Below, in pieces: positions 51,642 through 61,894 of a DNA stretch of 62,689 bases (its first letter is position 1; each line of letters begins with the position of its first letter). The translations under genes and the position numbers were made by a program. Below the pieces are notes generated by a model. The model was not told where the DNA came from, ran no database searches, and saw only the letters and a list, made by a program, of their open reading frames with translations. The DNA lies in assembly GCF_013377085.1 (NCBI RefSeq), contig NZ_JACAAX010000039.1, forward strand, positions 1 through 62,689, read 5' to 3'. Source of the DNA: Rhodoplanes sp. GTDB taxonomy: Bacteria; Pseudomonadota; Alphaproteobacteria; Rhizobiales; Xanthobacteraceae.

Positions 51642-53737
51642 CCGTGTCGTTCTCCCCGACGGTGCCGAGCGAGCCGCCGACCCAGGTCGTCAACCACGCC
51701 GTCGACCAGGCGTCCGGCGCAGCCGCGCCGGGACGGCGCTTCGATCTCGAACGCCTCGTCCGGGCGCTGCCGATCCGTTGGCGGATCCTGTCGATCGCGG
51801 TGCTGAACTCGGCCGTCGTGATCATCCTGGCCGGGCTGATCTGGAACGGCGCCATGGCCCTCGGCCGCGCCTGGGACGAGGTGCGCGAGGTCCGCGAATC
51901 CGACATCGTGCTGGTGCTGCTCGAAGGCGAGGCCGGGCGGCTGCAGAACCTCATCCACCGCTACATCAACGAGCCGAGCCCGGAGATCTTCGCCGAGATC
52001 CTGCTGGTGCGCGAGGCCGTGCTCGGCACGCTGCGGACCCGCAAGCCGGCCGATCCGATGCTGGCCGACGCCATGGAAGGGCTCGCCGGCGTCACCGAGC
52101 GCTTCCTCGACGGCTTCGGCGATCTGCGCGCCGTGCAGGCCGCCATCACCGGCGTCTACGAGAACGAGGTGCTGCGGCCCGCCCGCGAGATGGCCGGCCT
52201 CTACTCGATCGTCGAGGGGGCGGCCGGCCGCCGCGAGGCGCTGATCTGGCCGGCGCTCTCCAAGTCCCGCGAGGCCTTCACGGCGAGCCTCGTCGCCGCC
52301 AATGCCTATTATCTCTCGCTCGCCTCGTCGGCCGCCGACGAGGCTCGGCGCAATCTCGAGACCATCGAGCGCACCATCCCGGTGCTGTCGGATCTCGCCG
52401 AGGACGACATGCAGCGCGCCGCCCTGGAGGCGCTCGGGCAGCGCGCCAGCGCCTTCCGCAAGGGGCTCACCGCGCTCGGCGAGCGGTTCGCGGCGCGAAC
52501 CCATATCCTGCGGACCGCCATCGACGGCAACCAGGCCTCGATGATCTCCACCATCGACGAGCTGCAGAGCGAGATGCGCCGCCGCGAGAACCGCGCCCAG
52601 GCGACGCTGGAGCGGACATTGGCGGCCATCTTTCGCCAGGTCCTGCTGGTCGCGACCGGCTTCCTGCTCGCCATCCTGGTCGGCGCCGCCATCGTGACGC
52701 GCAGCATCCGCAATCCGCTGAAAGAGCTGATGTCGGCCATGCACGCCATCGTGGCCGGCCATTACGGGCAGGTGATCCGCTCGACCCGCGAGCGCGACGA
52801 GATCGGCGCCATGGCGCGCGCCGTCGAGGTGTTCCGCGAGAACGCCATCGCCAAACGCCAGGCCGAGAACGATCTTCGCGCCGCGAAGGAAAACGCCGAG
52901 ACGGCGCTCACCGAGCTGCGCGAGGCTCAGAAGAGCCTGATCGACGCCGAGAAGCTCGCCGCGCTCGGCGGGCTCGTCGCCGGCGTCGCCCACGAGGTCA
53001 ACAATCCGGTCGGCATCAGCCTGACGGTGGCGTCGAGCCTGGTGCGGCGCTCCGAGGTGTTCGCCGAAGAGATCGCGAAGGGGCCGCTGCGGCGCTCCAA
53101 GCTCGACGACTTCGTCTCCGGCACGAACGACGCGGCCCAGCAGCTCGTCGCCAACCTGCACCGCGCCGGCGAGCTGATCCAGTCGTTCAAGCAGGTGGCG
53201 GTCGACCGCAGCCATGCCGAGCTGCGCGACTTCGACCTGCACGAGGCGACCGAGCAGATCGCCGCCAGCGTCCGCCCGGTGCTGCGCAAGGCGCAGATCA
53301 CGCTCGCCGTCGAGGTGCCGGACGGCATCGTCATGGACAGCTTTCCTGGCTCCTACGGCCAGGTGCTGACCAACCTGTTCCTCAACTCCGTCGCCCATGC
53401 CTTCCCGGACGGCCAGGCAGGCATGATCGAAGTCCGCGCCCGCCAGCTCGGCGCCAACCATGCGGAGGTCATCGTGTCGGACGACGGCGTCGGCATGACC
53501 GAGGACGTGCGCCGTCGCGCCTTCGATCCTTTCTTCACCACGCGGCGCGGCCAGGGCGGCACCGGCCTCGGTCTGCACATCATCCACAGCCTGGTGACCC
53601 AGAGCCTCGGCGGCAAGCTGACGCTCGACACCGCGCTCGGCCACGGGACGACCTTCCGCATGGTGCTGCCGCGCCGCGTGTCGCGCGCGAGCGCCGACGT
53701 CCCCGTTCTCCAGATCACGGACCGAACCCATGGTTGA
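51638..53737 (+). CDS. Membrane sensor histidine kinase linked to the DctP receptor
   Basis: 699 aa. The GTG start at 51638 overlaps the dctP stop (GTGA). TM1 about 50-70, a large periplasmic helical sensor (about 72-332), TM2 about 333-352, HAMP, a coiled coil (KENAETALTELREAQKSLID), then a DctB-like kinase core. The phospho-acceptor is H452 in GVAHEVNNPVG. ATPase boxes: LFLNSVAHAF (N), DDGVGMTEDVR (G1), GTGLGLHI (G2). Signals to the adjacent REC protein or to an unlinked regulator. The last 8 bp overlap the next gene. Confidence 0.87.
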   Translation: MTVSFSPTVPSEPPTQVVNHAVDQASGAAAPGRRFDLERLVRALPIRWRILSIAVLNSAVVIILAGLIWNGAMALGRAWDEVREVRESDIVLVLLEGEAGRLQNLIHRYINEPSPEIFAEILLVREAVLGTLRTRKPADPMLADAMEGLAGVTERFLDGFGDLRAVQAAITGVYENEVLRPAREMAGLYSIVEGAAGRREALIWPALSKSREAFTASLVAANAYYLSLASSAADEARRNLETIERTIPVLSDLAEDDMQRAALEALGQRASAFRKGLTALGERFAARTHILRTAIDGNQASMISTIDELQSEMRRRENRAQATLERTLAAIFRQVLLVATGFLLAILVGAAIVTRSIRNPLKELMSAMHAIVAGHYGQVIRSTRERDEIGAMARAVEVFRENAIAKRQAENDLRAAKENAETALTELREAQKSLIDAEKLAALGGLVAGVAHEVNNPVGISLTVASSLVRRSEVFAEEIAKGPLRRSKLDDFVSGTNDAAQQLVANLHRAGELIQSFKQVAVDRSHAELRDFDLHEATEQIAASVRPVLRKAQITLAVEVPDGIVMDSFPGSYGQVLTNLFLNSVAHAFPDGQAGMIEVRARQLGANHAEVIVSDDGVGMTEDVRRRAFDPFFTTRRGQGGTGLGLHIIHSLVTQSLGGKLTLDTALGHGTTFRMVLPRRVSRASADVPVLQITDRTHG

Positions 53738-55511
53738 CCCCGACGACATCGTCGACATCGTCGACGACAGCGACGATGTGCCGGTCGAAACCGGGCCGCG
53801 GTGGAAGATCCTGGTGATCGACGACGAGCCGGCCGTGCACGACGGCACCCGCTTCGCGCTCGCCGACTACTCGCTCAACGGCCAGGGCCTGGAGATCGTC
53901 TCGGCCTACTCGGCCGCGGAGGGCCGCGCGCTCTTGTGCGCCCATCCGGACACGGCCGTGGTGCTGCTCGACGTCATCATGGAGAGCGACACCGCCGGCC
54001 TCGACCTGGTCGGCTTCATCCGCACCGAGCTCGCCAACGAGACGGTCCGCATCATCCTGCGCACCGGCCAGCCCGGGCAGGCGCCGGAGCGGCGCATCAT
54101 CGTCGACTACGACATCAACGACTACAAGGCCAAGACCGAGCTGACCGCCGACAAGCTGTTCACCTCGCTCACCGCGGCGCTGCGCAGCTATCAGCAGCTC
54201 GAGCGCATGGTGGAGACGCGCCGCGGCCTCGAGATCATCGTCGACGCGGCCTCGACGCTCTACGACTTCCAGTCGATTCAGCGCCTCGCAGAGGGCGTGC
54301 TGGTGCAGCTCGCCTCGCTGCTCAATGTCGACTGCGACGGCATCCTGGTGTTCCACGACGGCGGCCGCGAGCGCCCCGTCTCGGTGCTCGCCGCCGCCGG
54401 CTGCTACACCAAGCTCGTCGGCGCCGACGGCGTCTCTGCGCTCGCCCCCGAGCTGCGCGAGGTGGTCGAGGAGGCATTCCGCCGCCGCGCCCACCAGTTC
54501 ATGCCGCGCTGGTCGGCGCTCTACATCCGCACCGGCAGCGGCCGCGAGGTGGTGGTGGTGCTGCATGTCTGCCGGCCGCTGTCCGACACCGACCGCACGC
54601 TGGTCGAGATCTTCACCAGCAAGCTGTCGATCGCCTTCGACAACGTCATTCTCTACGAGCAGCTCCAGGAGGCCAACAGCCGGCTCGAGGACCGCGTCAA
54701 CCAGCGCACCCGCGAGCTGACCTCGGCGAACCGCCGGCTCGCCTCGCAATGGGCACGGCTGCAGCGCGCCAACGCCTTCAAGACCGAGATCCTCGGCACG
54801 GTCGCGCACGACCTCAGGAACCCGCTGTCGGTGATCATCGGCCGTGCCGAGATCCTCGAGCGGATGGTGACGGGGCCGGCCGTCAATCCGGAGGCCGCCA
54901 AGACGCAGATCAAGCACATCCACAACGCGGCCGACCGGGTCGCCGACATGGTGGAGAGCCTGATCGCCGACGCCATGACGGACGCGCTCGACATCACGAT
55001 CCGGCGGGACCAGGCCGATCTCGCCAGCGTCCTCGAGGAGGTCGCCGAGGCGAACCAGCCGCTCGCCGCCAAGAAGGAGCAGGTGATCGCCGTCACGGCC
55101 GAGACCGGCGCGCCGGTGGTCTGCGACGTCGACCGCATCCGCGAGGCGGTCGACAATCTGGTCAGCAACGCCGTGAAGTACAGCGCCATCGGCGGCCGCA
55201 TCGAGGTCGGCCTCGCCCATCTGCCGGACGGTGCGCGCATCAGCGTCAAGGATGCCGGGCCCGGCATGACGCCGGAGGATCTCAAGCGCCTCTACGGGCG
55301 CTTCCAGCGCCTCTCGGCCAAGCCGACCGGCGGCGAGAGCTCGATCGGGCTCGGCCTCTCCATCGTCAAGCGCATCGTCGACCTGCACGGCGGCACCATC
55401 ATGGCCGAGAGCGCCGGCGAAGGGCTGGGCACCACCTTCACGCTGATCCTGCCGCTCAAGCCACCCGAGAGCGACGCTGAAGCGCCGGCCACGCCACCGC
55501 CTGAGGGGTGA
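53730..55511 (+). CDS. Hybrid REC-DUF3369-histidine kinase
   Basis: 593 aa, cytoplasmic. REC domain at about 25-150 with acidic pair DDE, phospho-acceptor D81 (VLLDVIME) and the Lys of NDYKAKTEL. A DUF3369 sensor region is at about 165-320, then a coiled coil and a kinase core with H360 in TVAHDLRNPLSVIIG, N-box NLVSNAVKYS and G2 SIGLGLSIVK. The upstream kinase probably phosphorylates the REC domain, giving a two-kinase relay. No DNA-binding domain, so the final output regulator lies elsewhere. Confidence 0.87.
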   Translation: MVDPDDIVDIVDDSDDVPVETGPRWKILVIDDEPAVHDGTRFALADYSLNGQGLEIVSAYSAAEGRALLCAHPDTAVVLLDVIMESDTAGLDLVGFIRTELANETVRIILRTGQPGQAPERRIIVDYDINDYKAKTELTADKLFTSLTAALRSYQQLERMVETRRGLEIIVDAASTLYDFQSIQRLAEGVLVQLASLLNVDCDGILVFHDGGRERPVSVLAAAGCYTKLVGADGVSALAPELREVVEEAFRRRAHQFMPRWSALYIRTGSGREVVVVLHVCRPLSDTDRTLVEIFTSKLSIAFDNVILYEQLQEANSRLEDRVNQRTRELTSANRRLASQWARLQRANAFKTEILGTVAHDLRNPLSVIIGRAEILERMVTGPAVNPEAAKTQIKHIHNAADRVADMVESLIADAMTDALDITIRRDQADLASVLEEVAEANQPLAAKKEQVIAVTAETGAPVVCDVDRIREAVDNLVSNAVKYSAIGGRIEVGLAHLPDGARISVKDAGPGMTPEDLKRLYGRFQRLSAKPTGGESSIGLGLSIVKRIVDLHGGTIMAESAGEGLGTTFTLILPLKPPESDAEAPATPPPEG

Positions 55512-55541
55512 GGCGCGGGTTTTCAGCGACAGGACTCCCCA

Positions 55542-55645
55542 TCGTCGTCGCCCGCGCAGGCGGGCGACCCAGTATCCACTGACGTCGATGTTCCAATCGG
55601 GAAGCTGCGGCGTACTGGGTGCCCCGCCTGCGCGGGGCACGACGG
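55542..55645. repeat. REP-like palindrome pair, family C (second copy)
   Basis: CGTCGTCGCCCGCGCAGGCG followed by CGACCCAGTA, mirrored by TACTGGGTGCCCCGCCTGCG and CGGGGCACGACGG. Same design as 42419-42519, with a spacer of about 40 bp. Confidence 0.74.
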
Positions 55646-55726
55646 TTGAGGTGCCTTACCGCCCTACCCGATTCGTTAAGCGGCGCCTTGTAGCCTGCGC
55701 CCGAGACCCGATCCCGCGGACCCGTG

Positions 55727-57379
55727 ATGCTCGCCCGCAGCGCCCTCGCCGCCCTTGCGCTTCTCGCCGCCAGCGTATGCACGGCCGCGGTCATGACCGC
55801 GCTGCGGCTGCCGACGGGACTGCTGCCGCCGGTTTTCGCGCTGCTGCTCGTCGCCGGCGCCGTCGCGTTCAGCCGGCTGCCGCTGGTCGCCGATGCGAGC
55901 GGCCCGCGCTGGTTCGAGGGCGCACTGATCGGCTGGGCGGCGCTGATCCAGCTCGTCCGCCTGGTGCCCTACACGGCCCAGTATGTCACAGGACATCTCG
56001 GCGCGGCCGTCAACTACGACGACAACTGGCATTTTCAGGAACTCGCCAGCCTGGTCCACGGCGCGCGGTTTCCGCCGCTGCTGAACTATCAGCCCGACAC
56101 CCATCTCCACTTCTATTACGTCGCCTGGATGCCGGCCGCCGCATTGGGCGAGCTGTTCGGGCTCGCCGGCGTGTCGTGGCTGAAGATCGCCTACGGGGCC
56201 GGAACCTTGCTGCTCGGCGTCGCCGCCGCCGTGATCCTGATCGTGTTCCTGCGCCATGCGCTCGAGCAACGGCAGCGCGGCCCGGCGCTCACCGCGCTCC
56301 TTCTCGCCGGCGCCGTGCCGGACGGCATCGCCGTGCTGGCCCGCTGGATCGGCGGCCTCGCCGCAACGCCGGCCGACTGGCTCGCCCATGCCGAATGGTG
56401 GCAGCTCGAATTTGGCATCCCCAACCAGATTTCATCGCTGACCACCCTGCTGATCTGGGTGCCGCATCATCTGATCTCCGGCATGGCGCTGTTGCTCGCC
56501 GTCGTGGTCGCGACCGAGCCGCGAACGCTGGCGCCGCGCGCCTCGCTGGTCGCCATGGCGGCGGCCGGACTGCTGGTCGGCTTCTCGGCCTTCTCGTCGG
56601 TGTTCGCCTGCATGGGCGGACTCTTCGCGCTGTCGCCGCTGTTCGCGCGCTTCGTCGTGCGACGACGAACGTTTCTCGCGAGCCTGACCGCGATCGCGGC
56701 GGCGGCCGTGGTCGCGGCGCCGCTCGCTTATCTGTATCTCAACGCGGATTCGTCCGGCGGCTTCCGGCTCTTCCTGATCTTCACGCGATGGCGGGGGCAG
56801 TTCGGCAGCGCGGCTGCAGGCTTTGCGGGCCTCGGCCTCGCCGCCGCCTTCGTGATGGCGGAGGTCGGCTGGCTCGCCTGGCTGGCGCTGCGCCCACCGC
56901 CCTCGCCGCTCGAGAGCCCGCTCGGCCGCTGCGCCGTCGCCGCCACGATCTGGCTTGCCGCCACCGTGGTGGTGAGCTTCTCGGGCGCCAACAATCTCGC
57001 AATGCGGGGATCGATCGTACCGGTCGTGCTGATCGCGACATACTGGGCACAGGCCCGCGTCGCCGCGTCCGCATCCGGCGAGCCGCGATGGTCGAGACCG
57101 GCCCTGGCCGCCGCGGCGCTCGTCGCCCTGCTCGCCGGCGCGACGCATCTCAACGAGGCGCTCCGCCACGGCCGCAACAGCCTCGACGCCATCGCCTATG
57201 CGGCCGAGACCGAAGCCTGCAAGGCGCGCATCATGGCTGCCAATGCGGGCGCACCGGGCGAGGTCGACCCGTCGGCCTGGGGCTGCCGCGACACCTACAG
57301 CGTCTACGGCCTGGAGCGGCCGTTCCACAAGCGCGACCTCGGCGAGCCCGACCGCGAGCTGATGGGCCGCGGACCGTGA
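55727..57379 (+). CDS. Polytopic membrane protein, possible GT-C glycosyltransferase
   Basis: 550 aa with about 12-13 transmembrane helices. The first large loop has NYDDNWHFQELASL, an acidic/aromatic motif of the kind found in GT-C enzymes. A second loop has a Cys-containing C-terminus (ACKARIM, WGCRDTYS). No named family recognised with confidence. GTG at 55724 immediately precedes the ATG used. It is separated from the kinase genes by a REP element and is convergent with the GST gene by 33 bp. Confidence 0.6.
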   Translation: MLARSALAALALLAASVCTAAVMTALRLPTGLLPPVFALLLVAGAVAFSRLPLVADASGPRWFEGALIGWAALIQLVRLVPYTAQYVTGHLGAAVNYDDNWHFQELASLVHGARFPPLLNYQPDTHLHFYYVAWMPAAALGELFGLAGVSWLKIAYGAGTLLLGVAAAVILIVFLRHALEQRQRGPALTALLLAGAVPDGIAVLARWIGGLAATPADWLAHAEWWQLEFGIPNQISSLTTLLIWVPHHLISGMALLLAVVVATEPRTLAPRASLVAMAAAGLLVGFSAFSSVFACMGGLFALSPLFARFVVRRRTFLASLTAIAAAAVVAAPLAYLYLNADSSGGFRLFLIFTRWRGQFGSAAAGFAGLGLAAAFVMAEVGWLAWLALRPPPSPLESPLGRCAVAATIWLAATVVVSFSGANNLAMRGSIVPVVLIATYWAQARVAASASGEPRWSRPALAAAALVALLAGATHLNEALRHGRNSLDAIAYAAETEACKARIMAANAGAPGEVDPSAWGCRDTYSVYGLERPFHKRDLGEPDRELMGRGP

Positions 57380-57412
57380 AACGGACGGCTGCCGCAGCCT
57401 CGCCCCGCCGGC

Positions 57413-58180
57413 TCAGCAGGCGGCGAGCTGCTCGCGCAGATGCGGGTACTTTTCGGTGAGCAGCGATCCCGCATAGTAGGTCGGCCCGAACGCCGGCTGC
57501 GCCCGGATGGCGTCGAGCCAGGCCGCGACCGCCGGCCGCGAGGCCCACAGTCGGGCGAGGCGGATGTCGTCCATGCGGACGATCACGGGCATCAGCGAGA
57601 TGTCGGCGAGGCTCGGATCGCGACCGAGCAGGAACGGGCCGCCGCTCGCCGCGATCGCCTCGTCCATGCGCACCACCGTCTGCTCGAGCCTTTTCACCGC
57701 GAGAGTCATCTCGGCCTCGGGAAAGCCGGTGCGGCCCATGGCGAGCAGGAACTCGCGGCGCAGCGGCTTGGAGTCCGCCATGGCGCGGAACGCCTCCTCG
57801 CTCATCGCCTGGAAGTGCGGCAGGAAGGCGAGGTTGTAGCTCGGCACCCGGATCGCCGGCGCCGGCACCTCGTCGATGAAGCGCATCAGCGAGCGCATGC
57901 GGGCCCGCACCACCGGGTCGGCCGGCACGAAGCGCGGCCCTTCGGCAAACACCTCGCCGAGATATTCCATGATGACCGAGGAATCGATCACCACGGCGCC
58001 GTCATGCACGAGGGTCGGCACGACGCCGTTCGGATTGAGCGCGAGATAGCTCGGCTTCAACTGGTCGCCGGCGAACAGGTCGAGCCGGTGCTCCTCGAAG
58101 GCGAGCCGCTTGGCGGCGAGCACGAACCGCACCCGCTGGCTGCAGGTGGATTGCGGCGCGTTGAAGAGGGTCAGGGCCAT
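57413..58180 (-). CDS. Glutathione S-transferase family protein
   Basis: 255 aa. Thioredoxin-fold N-domain with [20 protein letters not shown] (Ser/Cys active-site region), [13 protein letters not shown] (cis-Pro) and [11 protein letters not shown] (gamma-Glu binding). The helical C-domain (about 95-250) has [18 protein letters not shown] (N-capping box S-x-x-D). Likely cytosolic detoxification or thiol chemistry; substrate unknown. Monocistronic. Confidence 0.88.
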   Translation of the reverse strand: MALTLFNAPQSTCSQRVRFVLAAKRLAFEEHRLDLFAGDQLKPSYLALNPNGVVPTLVHDGAVVIDSSVIMEYLGEVFAEGPRFVPADPVVRARMRSLMRFIDEVPAPAIRVPSYNLAFLPHFQAMSEEAFRAMADSKPLRREFLLAMGRTGFPEAEMTLAVKRLEQTVVRMDEAIAASGGPFLLGRDPSLADISLMPVIVRMDDIRLARLWASRPAVAAWLDAIRAQPAFGPTYYAGSLLTEKYPHLREQLAAC

Positions 58181-58326
58181 CGGCGTCTCGCTCCCGGTCT
58201 TTTTGTCGGGCGCAAGGCTCGCAGGACCACGGCAGCGCCGTCAACCCGGCGTGGCGGCGACGGCGCGTGGCGTTTCGTTGGCCGAACCCGTATCGTTTTC
58301 GGCTCGGCCGCGCGGAAGCCGCTGCC

Positions 58327-59445
58327 TCACACGCCTGCGGCCGGGCCCCAAGGTCCGAAGCGCGTGCCCTTGGGCAGCGCCTCGCTCACCATCAGCATCT
58401 CGCCGACCGTCTCCGAGGTGACCAGGCCGACCAGCCGGCCGGTCGGGTCGACGATGCCGACGGCCGGCTTCTGTTTCTCCTGCAGGATGGCGAAGGCCTG
58501 CTCGAGCCGGCCGCGATGGCTCATCACCGGGATCTCGGTGGTCATCACGGTCGCCACCGGCGCTTGCGGCCCGACCTCCTTGAGGGCACGGATCATGTCG
58601 GCGCGGCTGAGCACGCCGGCGAGGCGCCGCGCCTCGTCGACCACCGGAAACTCCTGCTGGCTGGTGCGCAGCAGCGTCTCGATCGCCGCCTCGATCGGTT
58701 CGTCCGGCGTCAGGGTCGCGAACTCGGTGATCATGGCGGCCGAGACCGGCACGTCGCGCGACATCGCCCTGATGGCGACGAGCTGCGCCTCGGAGGTGGC
58801 GGCCAGATAGACGAAGATGGCGATGAAGATCAGCATCGGGTTGGTGAACAGGCCGATGAAGCCGAACGCGAAGGCGGCCGCCTGGCCGATCGCCGCGGCG
58901 ATCTCGGTCGCCCGCACATGGCCGAGCTTGATGGAGAGCAACGCGCGCAGCACCCGGCCGCCGTCCATCGGGAAGGCCGGGATCATGTTGAACAGCACCA
59001 GAAAGATGTTCACGGCGGCGAGCTTGTCGGCGAGCGAGGTCGTCGTGCTCTCCACCGCGGCGAGGTTGCCGATCGACGGATCGGCGCCGAACAGCACCAT
59101 CAGCGCCGCCGCGATGACCACATTGACCATCGGTCCGGCGATGGCGACCAGGAACTCCTCGCCGGGCTCCTCGGGGATGCGCTCCAGCCGGGCGACGCCG
59201 CCGATCGGCAGCAGCGTCACGTCCGGCGTCGCCACCCCGAAGACGCGGGCCGCGAGGATGTGGCCGAACTCGTGGGCGAGCACGCAGGCGAACAGGGCCA
59301 CCATGAAGACGAGGCCGCTCCACGCCGCCTCGGCGCCGCCCTGCGCCCAGCTCGCTGCGAAGATCCACACCAGGAACAGGACGAAGGTGACGTGGATCCG
59401 CACCGCCGTTCCGGCGATCGACCCGATATTGACGGACCACGGCAT
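58327..59445 (-). CDS. Site-2 protease family (M50) zinc metalloprotease with CBS pair
   Basis: 372 aa. Intramembrane protease. Zinc ligands in [12 protein letters not shown] (HExxH) and [18 protein letters not shown] (the distal Asp). About six transmembrane helices occupy residues 1-220. A cytoplasmic CBS-domain pair follows (about 235-355), which usually binds adenine nucleotides and tunes activity. ATG 59445 fits the family; the frame upstream runs antisense through the next genes. Substrate unknown. Confidence 0.9.
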   Translation of the reverse strand: MPWSVNIGSIAGTAVRIHVTFVLFLVWIFAASWAQGGAEAAWSGLVFMVALFACVLAHEFGHILAARVFGVATPDVTLLPIGGVARLERIPEEPGEEFLVAIAGPMVNVVIAAALMVLFGADPSIGNLAAVESTTTSLADKLAAVNIFLVLFNMIPAFPMDGGRVLRALLSIKLGHVRATEIAAAIGQAAAFAFGFIGLFTNPMLIFIAIFVYLAATSEAQLVAIRAMSRDVPVSAAMITEFATLTPDEPIEAAIETLLRTSQQEFPVVDEARRLAGVLSRADMIRALKEVGPQAPVATVMTTEIPVMSHRGRLEQAFAILQEKQKPAVGIVDPTGRLVGLVTSETVGEMLMVSEALPKGTRFGPWGPAAGV

Positions 59446-59577
59446 GGGCGTCTCCCCGGATGGTCGCCGGCCCGGTCTGGCACGCGGCGACTCCGATGCA
59501 GATATGATGGCCGAGCCCTGCCCACCAGACGCGGGGCCGGCGGCGGATGCGCCGGAGAAGAGGAACGGGAGGACAGA

Positions 59578-59880
59578 ATGACGGAACGACTGACCGAGGA
59601 GCGGCGCCGGCAGGCGCTCGCCGGCCTGCCAGGCTGGCAGGAGGTGGCCGGGCGCGACGCCATCGCCAAGACCTTCACGTTCGCCGACTTCAACGCCGCG
59701 TTCGGGTTCATGACCCGGGCCGCGCTCACCGCCGAGAAGCTCGACCATCACCCCGAATGGTCGAACGTCTACAAGACCGTCGCCGTGACGCTGTCGACCC
59801 ACGACGCCGGCGGCGTCACCGAGCGCGACATCGCGCTGGCGACCGCGATGGACAAGATCGCCGGTGGCAGCGGCGGCTGA
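59578..59880 (+). CDS. phhB: 4a-hydroxytetrahydrobiopterin dehydratase (pterin-4a-carbinolamine dehydratase)
   Basis: 100 aa, standard length. Recycles the pterin cofactor of aromatic amino acid hydroxylases. Seen: [37 protein letters not shown] with the two active-site His, and [33 protein letters not shown] before the ATG. No hydroxylase gene is in the window. Confidence 0.92.
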   Translation: MTERLTEERRRQALAGLPGWQEVAGRDAIAKTFTFADFNAAFGFMTRAALTAEKLDHHPEWSNVYKTVAVTLSTHDAGGVTERDIALATAMDKIAGGSGG

Positions 59881-59977
59881 CCCCCGGTCGGGCGGCTTGC
59901 GTTCGGGCGCCGTGTACCCAACTCTAGGGGCAACCTTCAAGGGACGGCGCGCAGGGCCGCCGGTCGAGGACGAAGCG

Positions 59978-60370
59978 ATGAGCCACAGCGGTGCGGGATT
60001 CGGGAATCCGGAATTCGGCCTCGATACGGCCGCCGCCGATTCGCGTGAAAAGCGCGACGAGGAGACGGTGCGGCGCGGCTTCTGGCCGAAAATCCGGCGG
60101 GTGGTCGCCAAGGTGCCGTTCGCCGAGGACCTGCTGGCCGCCTATTACTGCGCCTTCGACCGCGCCACGCCGCATCATGTGCGGGTGGCGCTGTTCGGCG
60201 CGCTCGCCTATTTCGTGCTGCCCACCGATCTGGTGCCCGACGTCGTGCCGGCGCTCGGGTTCACCGACGATGCCGTCGTGCTGGCGACCGTGGTGCGGCT
60301 GTTCTTCACCCATCTGTCGCCCGACCATCGCGCCGCCGCCCGCCACGCCCTCGACGAAATGGGGCGCTAG
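59978..60370 (+). CDS. YkvA/DUF1232 family small membrane protein
   Basis: 130 aa from ATG 59978. DUF1232 core in ALFGALAYFVLPTDLVPDVV followed by GFTDDAVVLATVV, the family signature. One or two transmembrane segments with a hydrophilic N-terminus. Function unknown; common in alphaproteobacteria. Confidence 0.85.
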   Translation: MSHSGAGFGNPEFGLDTAAADSREKRDEETVRRGFWPKIRRVVAKVPFAEDLLAAYYCAFDRATPHHVRVALFGALAYFVLPTDLVPDVVPALGFTDDAVVLATVVRLFFTHLSPDHRAAARHALDEMGR

Positions 60371-60591
60371 AGAGGCCCGAATCGGGGCATGACGGCGCGG
60401 GGGCGCCGGGGCGTTCGACACATGCGGCTCGCCAATCGCCGACGGCGCCCTAGGCGCCCGTCGCGGCTTGGAGTAGCATGCCGGCCGCACGGGATTGTGG
60501 TGGGCTGATAATGGGATACGATGTTCGCAGCGGCCCGTCCGCGGGGGCGGGTGCAGACGTTTCGGAGCCAGGCTTGTCCGAGCGAGGACCG

Positions 60592-61275
60592 ATGACGACC
60601 GTCCGGGGCACGACCGTTCGCCGGCTCACTGCTCTCCTCACTCTTCCGCTGGCGACCGCGCTGGCGCTGACATTCGCGGCCTTCTCGCCCGCCGCCGCCC
60701 AGCAGCCCGCCGCGCCGAGCGCGCCGGCGGCGCCGCGTCCGGCCCAGCCACCCAAGCCGAAGCCGGCGCCGCGGCCCGCCGCGACCGCGCCGGCCCCGGC
60801 TCAGCCGCCGGCTTCGATGACGGGCGGCGTGCAGCCGCAACTGCTCGGCCAGTTCGGCGGATGGGGCGCCTACACGGCGAGCCCGGGCGGCCGAAAAGTG
60901 TGCTTCGCGCTCGCCAAGCCGAGCAAGGCCGACACCGACCCGCCCAACCGGCCGCGCGACCCGACCTTCCTGTTCGTGTCGTCGCGCCCGTCCGAGCGGG
61001 TCAAGGACGAGATCTCGGTGATCTTCGGCTACGGCTTCAAGCCGAACGCCGACGCCTCGCTGGAGGTCGGCGGCGCCAGCTTCGCCATGTACACCCAGGC
61101 CGACGGCGGCTGGATCAAGAACGCCGCCGAGGAGCCGCGCCTGATCGAGTCGCTGCGCCGCGCCGGCGACGCCGTCATCAAGGGCGTGTCGGCGCGCGGC
61201 ACCGGCTCGACCGACGTCTATGTCCTGAAGGGCCTCGCCCAGGCGCTCGACCGCGTCGCCCAGGAGTGCCGGTAG
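60592..61275 (+). CDS. Invasion-associated locus B (IalB)-like periplasmic protein
   Basis: 227 aa from ATG 60592 (RBS GAGGACC). Signal peptide to about residue 35 (AAFSPAAAQQ), a Pro/Ala/Lys linker, then an IalB-like beta domain: GQFGGWGAYTASPGGRKVCF, FVSSRPSERVKDEISVIF and a C-terminal Cys near the end (AQECR). The two Cys probably pair. The family was named from Bartonella but is widespread in free-living Hyphomicrobiales, so a virulence role should not be assumed. Confidence 0.8.
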   Translation: MTTVRGTTVRRLTALLTLPLATALALTFAAFSPAAAQQPAAPSAPAAPRPAQPPKPKPAPRPAATAPAPAQPPASMTGGVQPQLLGQFGGWGAYTASPGGRKVCFALAKPSKADTDPPNRPRDPTFLFVSSRPSERVKDEISVIFGYGFKPNADASLEVGGASFAMYTQADGGWIKNAAEEPRLIESLRRAGDAVIKGVSARGTGSTDVYVLKGLAQALDRVAQECR

Positions 61276-61340
61276 GCGGTGCGGGTGAGCAGTGCCGGTG
61301 AGCAGCGCCGGCCTGGGCACCACGGCACAGATGATCCATC

Positions 61341-61379
61341 GTCACCACCGGCCGGCCCGTCGGGTCGGCCGGTGGTGAC
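61341..61379. terminator. Bidirectional hairpin between convergent genes
   Basis: Perfect 13-bp stem, GTCACCACCGGCC with GGCCGGTGGTGAC, and a 13-nt loop, in the gap between the IalB-like gene and the 61404 gene. No T-tract on either side. Probably blocks antisense read-through. Confidence 0.5.
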
Positions 61380-61403
61380 GCGGAGCCGGTGCCGCGCGAC
61401 ACC

Positions 61404-61718
61404 TTACCGGATGTAGCCCTTCGCCGGATCGGTCAGCACGCTCGACATCATCCGGCCGTCGCCCATGCGCTTGTCCTTGATCGCGTAGAAGCTGCTGCCG
61501 CTGCGGACGATCAGCGTGCCGGCCGGGAGCTTCCTGGCTCCCTTCATCACCATGGTCATGCCGGCCTCGGTGAGCTGCATGGTCTTGAGCTGGCCGGCGG
61601 AGTCGATCATGACGAGGTTGCCGGACCCCAGTTCGGACGAGAACGATTGGGCATGCGCCGCGATGGTCGGGGCGGCGCTCAGAGCCAAAGTCACAAGGGC
61701 AATCTTGGCGAAGGACAT
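61404..61718 (-). CDS. Small secreted protein, hypothetical
   Basis: 104 aa from ATG 61718. Signal peptide MSFAKIALVTLALSAAP to about residue 24 (AAHAQ), then an 80-residue hydrophilic domain, NLVMIDSAGQLKTMQLTEAG and LPAGTLIVRSGSSFYAIKDK. No family recognised. Divergent from the ECF sigma gene with about 175 bp between, possibly a member of its regulon (speculative). Confidence 0.62.
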   Translation of the reverse strand: MSFAKIALVTLALSAAPTIAAHAQSFSSELGSGNLVMIDSAGQLKTMQLTEAGMTMVMKGARKLPAGTLIVRSGSSFYAIKDKRMGDGRMMSSVLTDPAKGYIR

Positions 61719-61894
61719 GGCGATTCTCCGTGAAGCGTTGTTCCGTGGATCGGATGGACCCGCCAACCTAGGTCGCAGCAGCACGGTCTTTGAAATACCG
61801 GTTCGCTATCGAATCCATAGCGCGGCGGTATTTCCGGTCGCGGTCCGGCGCCGTTACAGACAGAGCCTGTCGACGGAGGGAGCCGACCGTTTCG

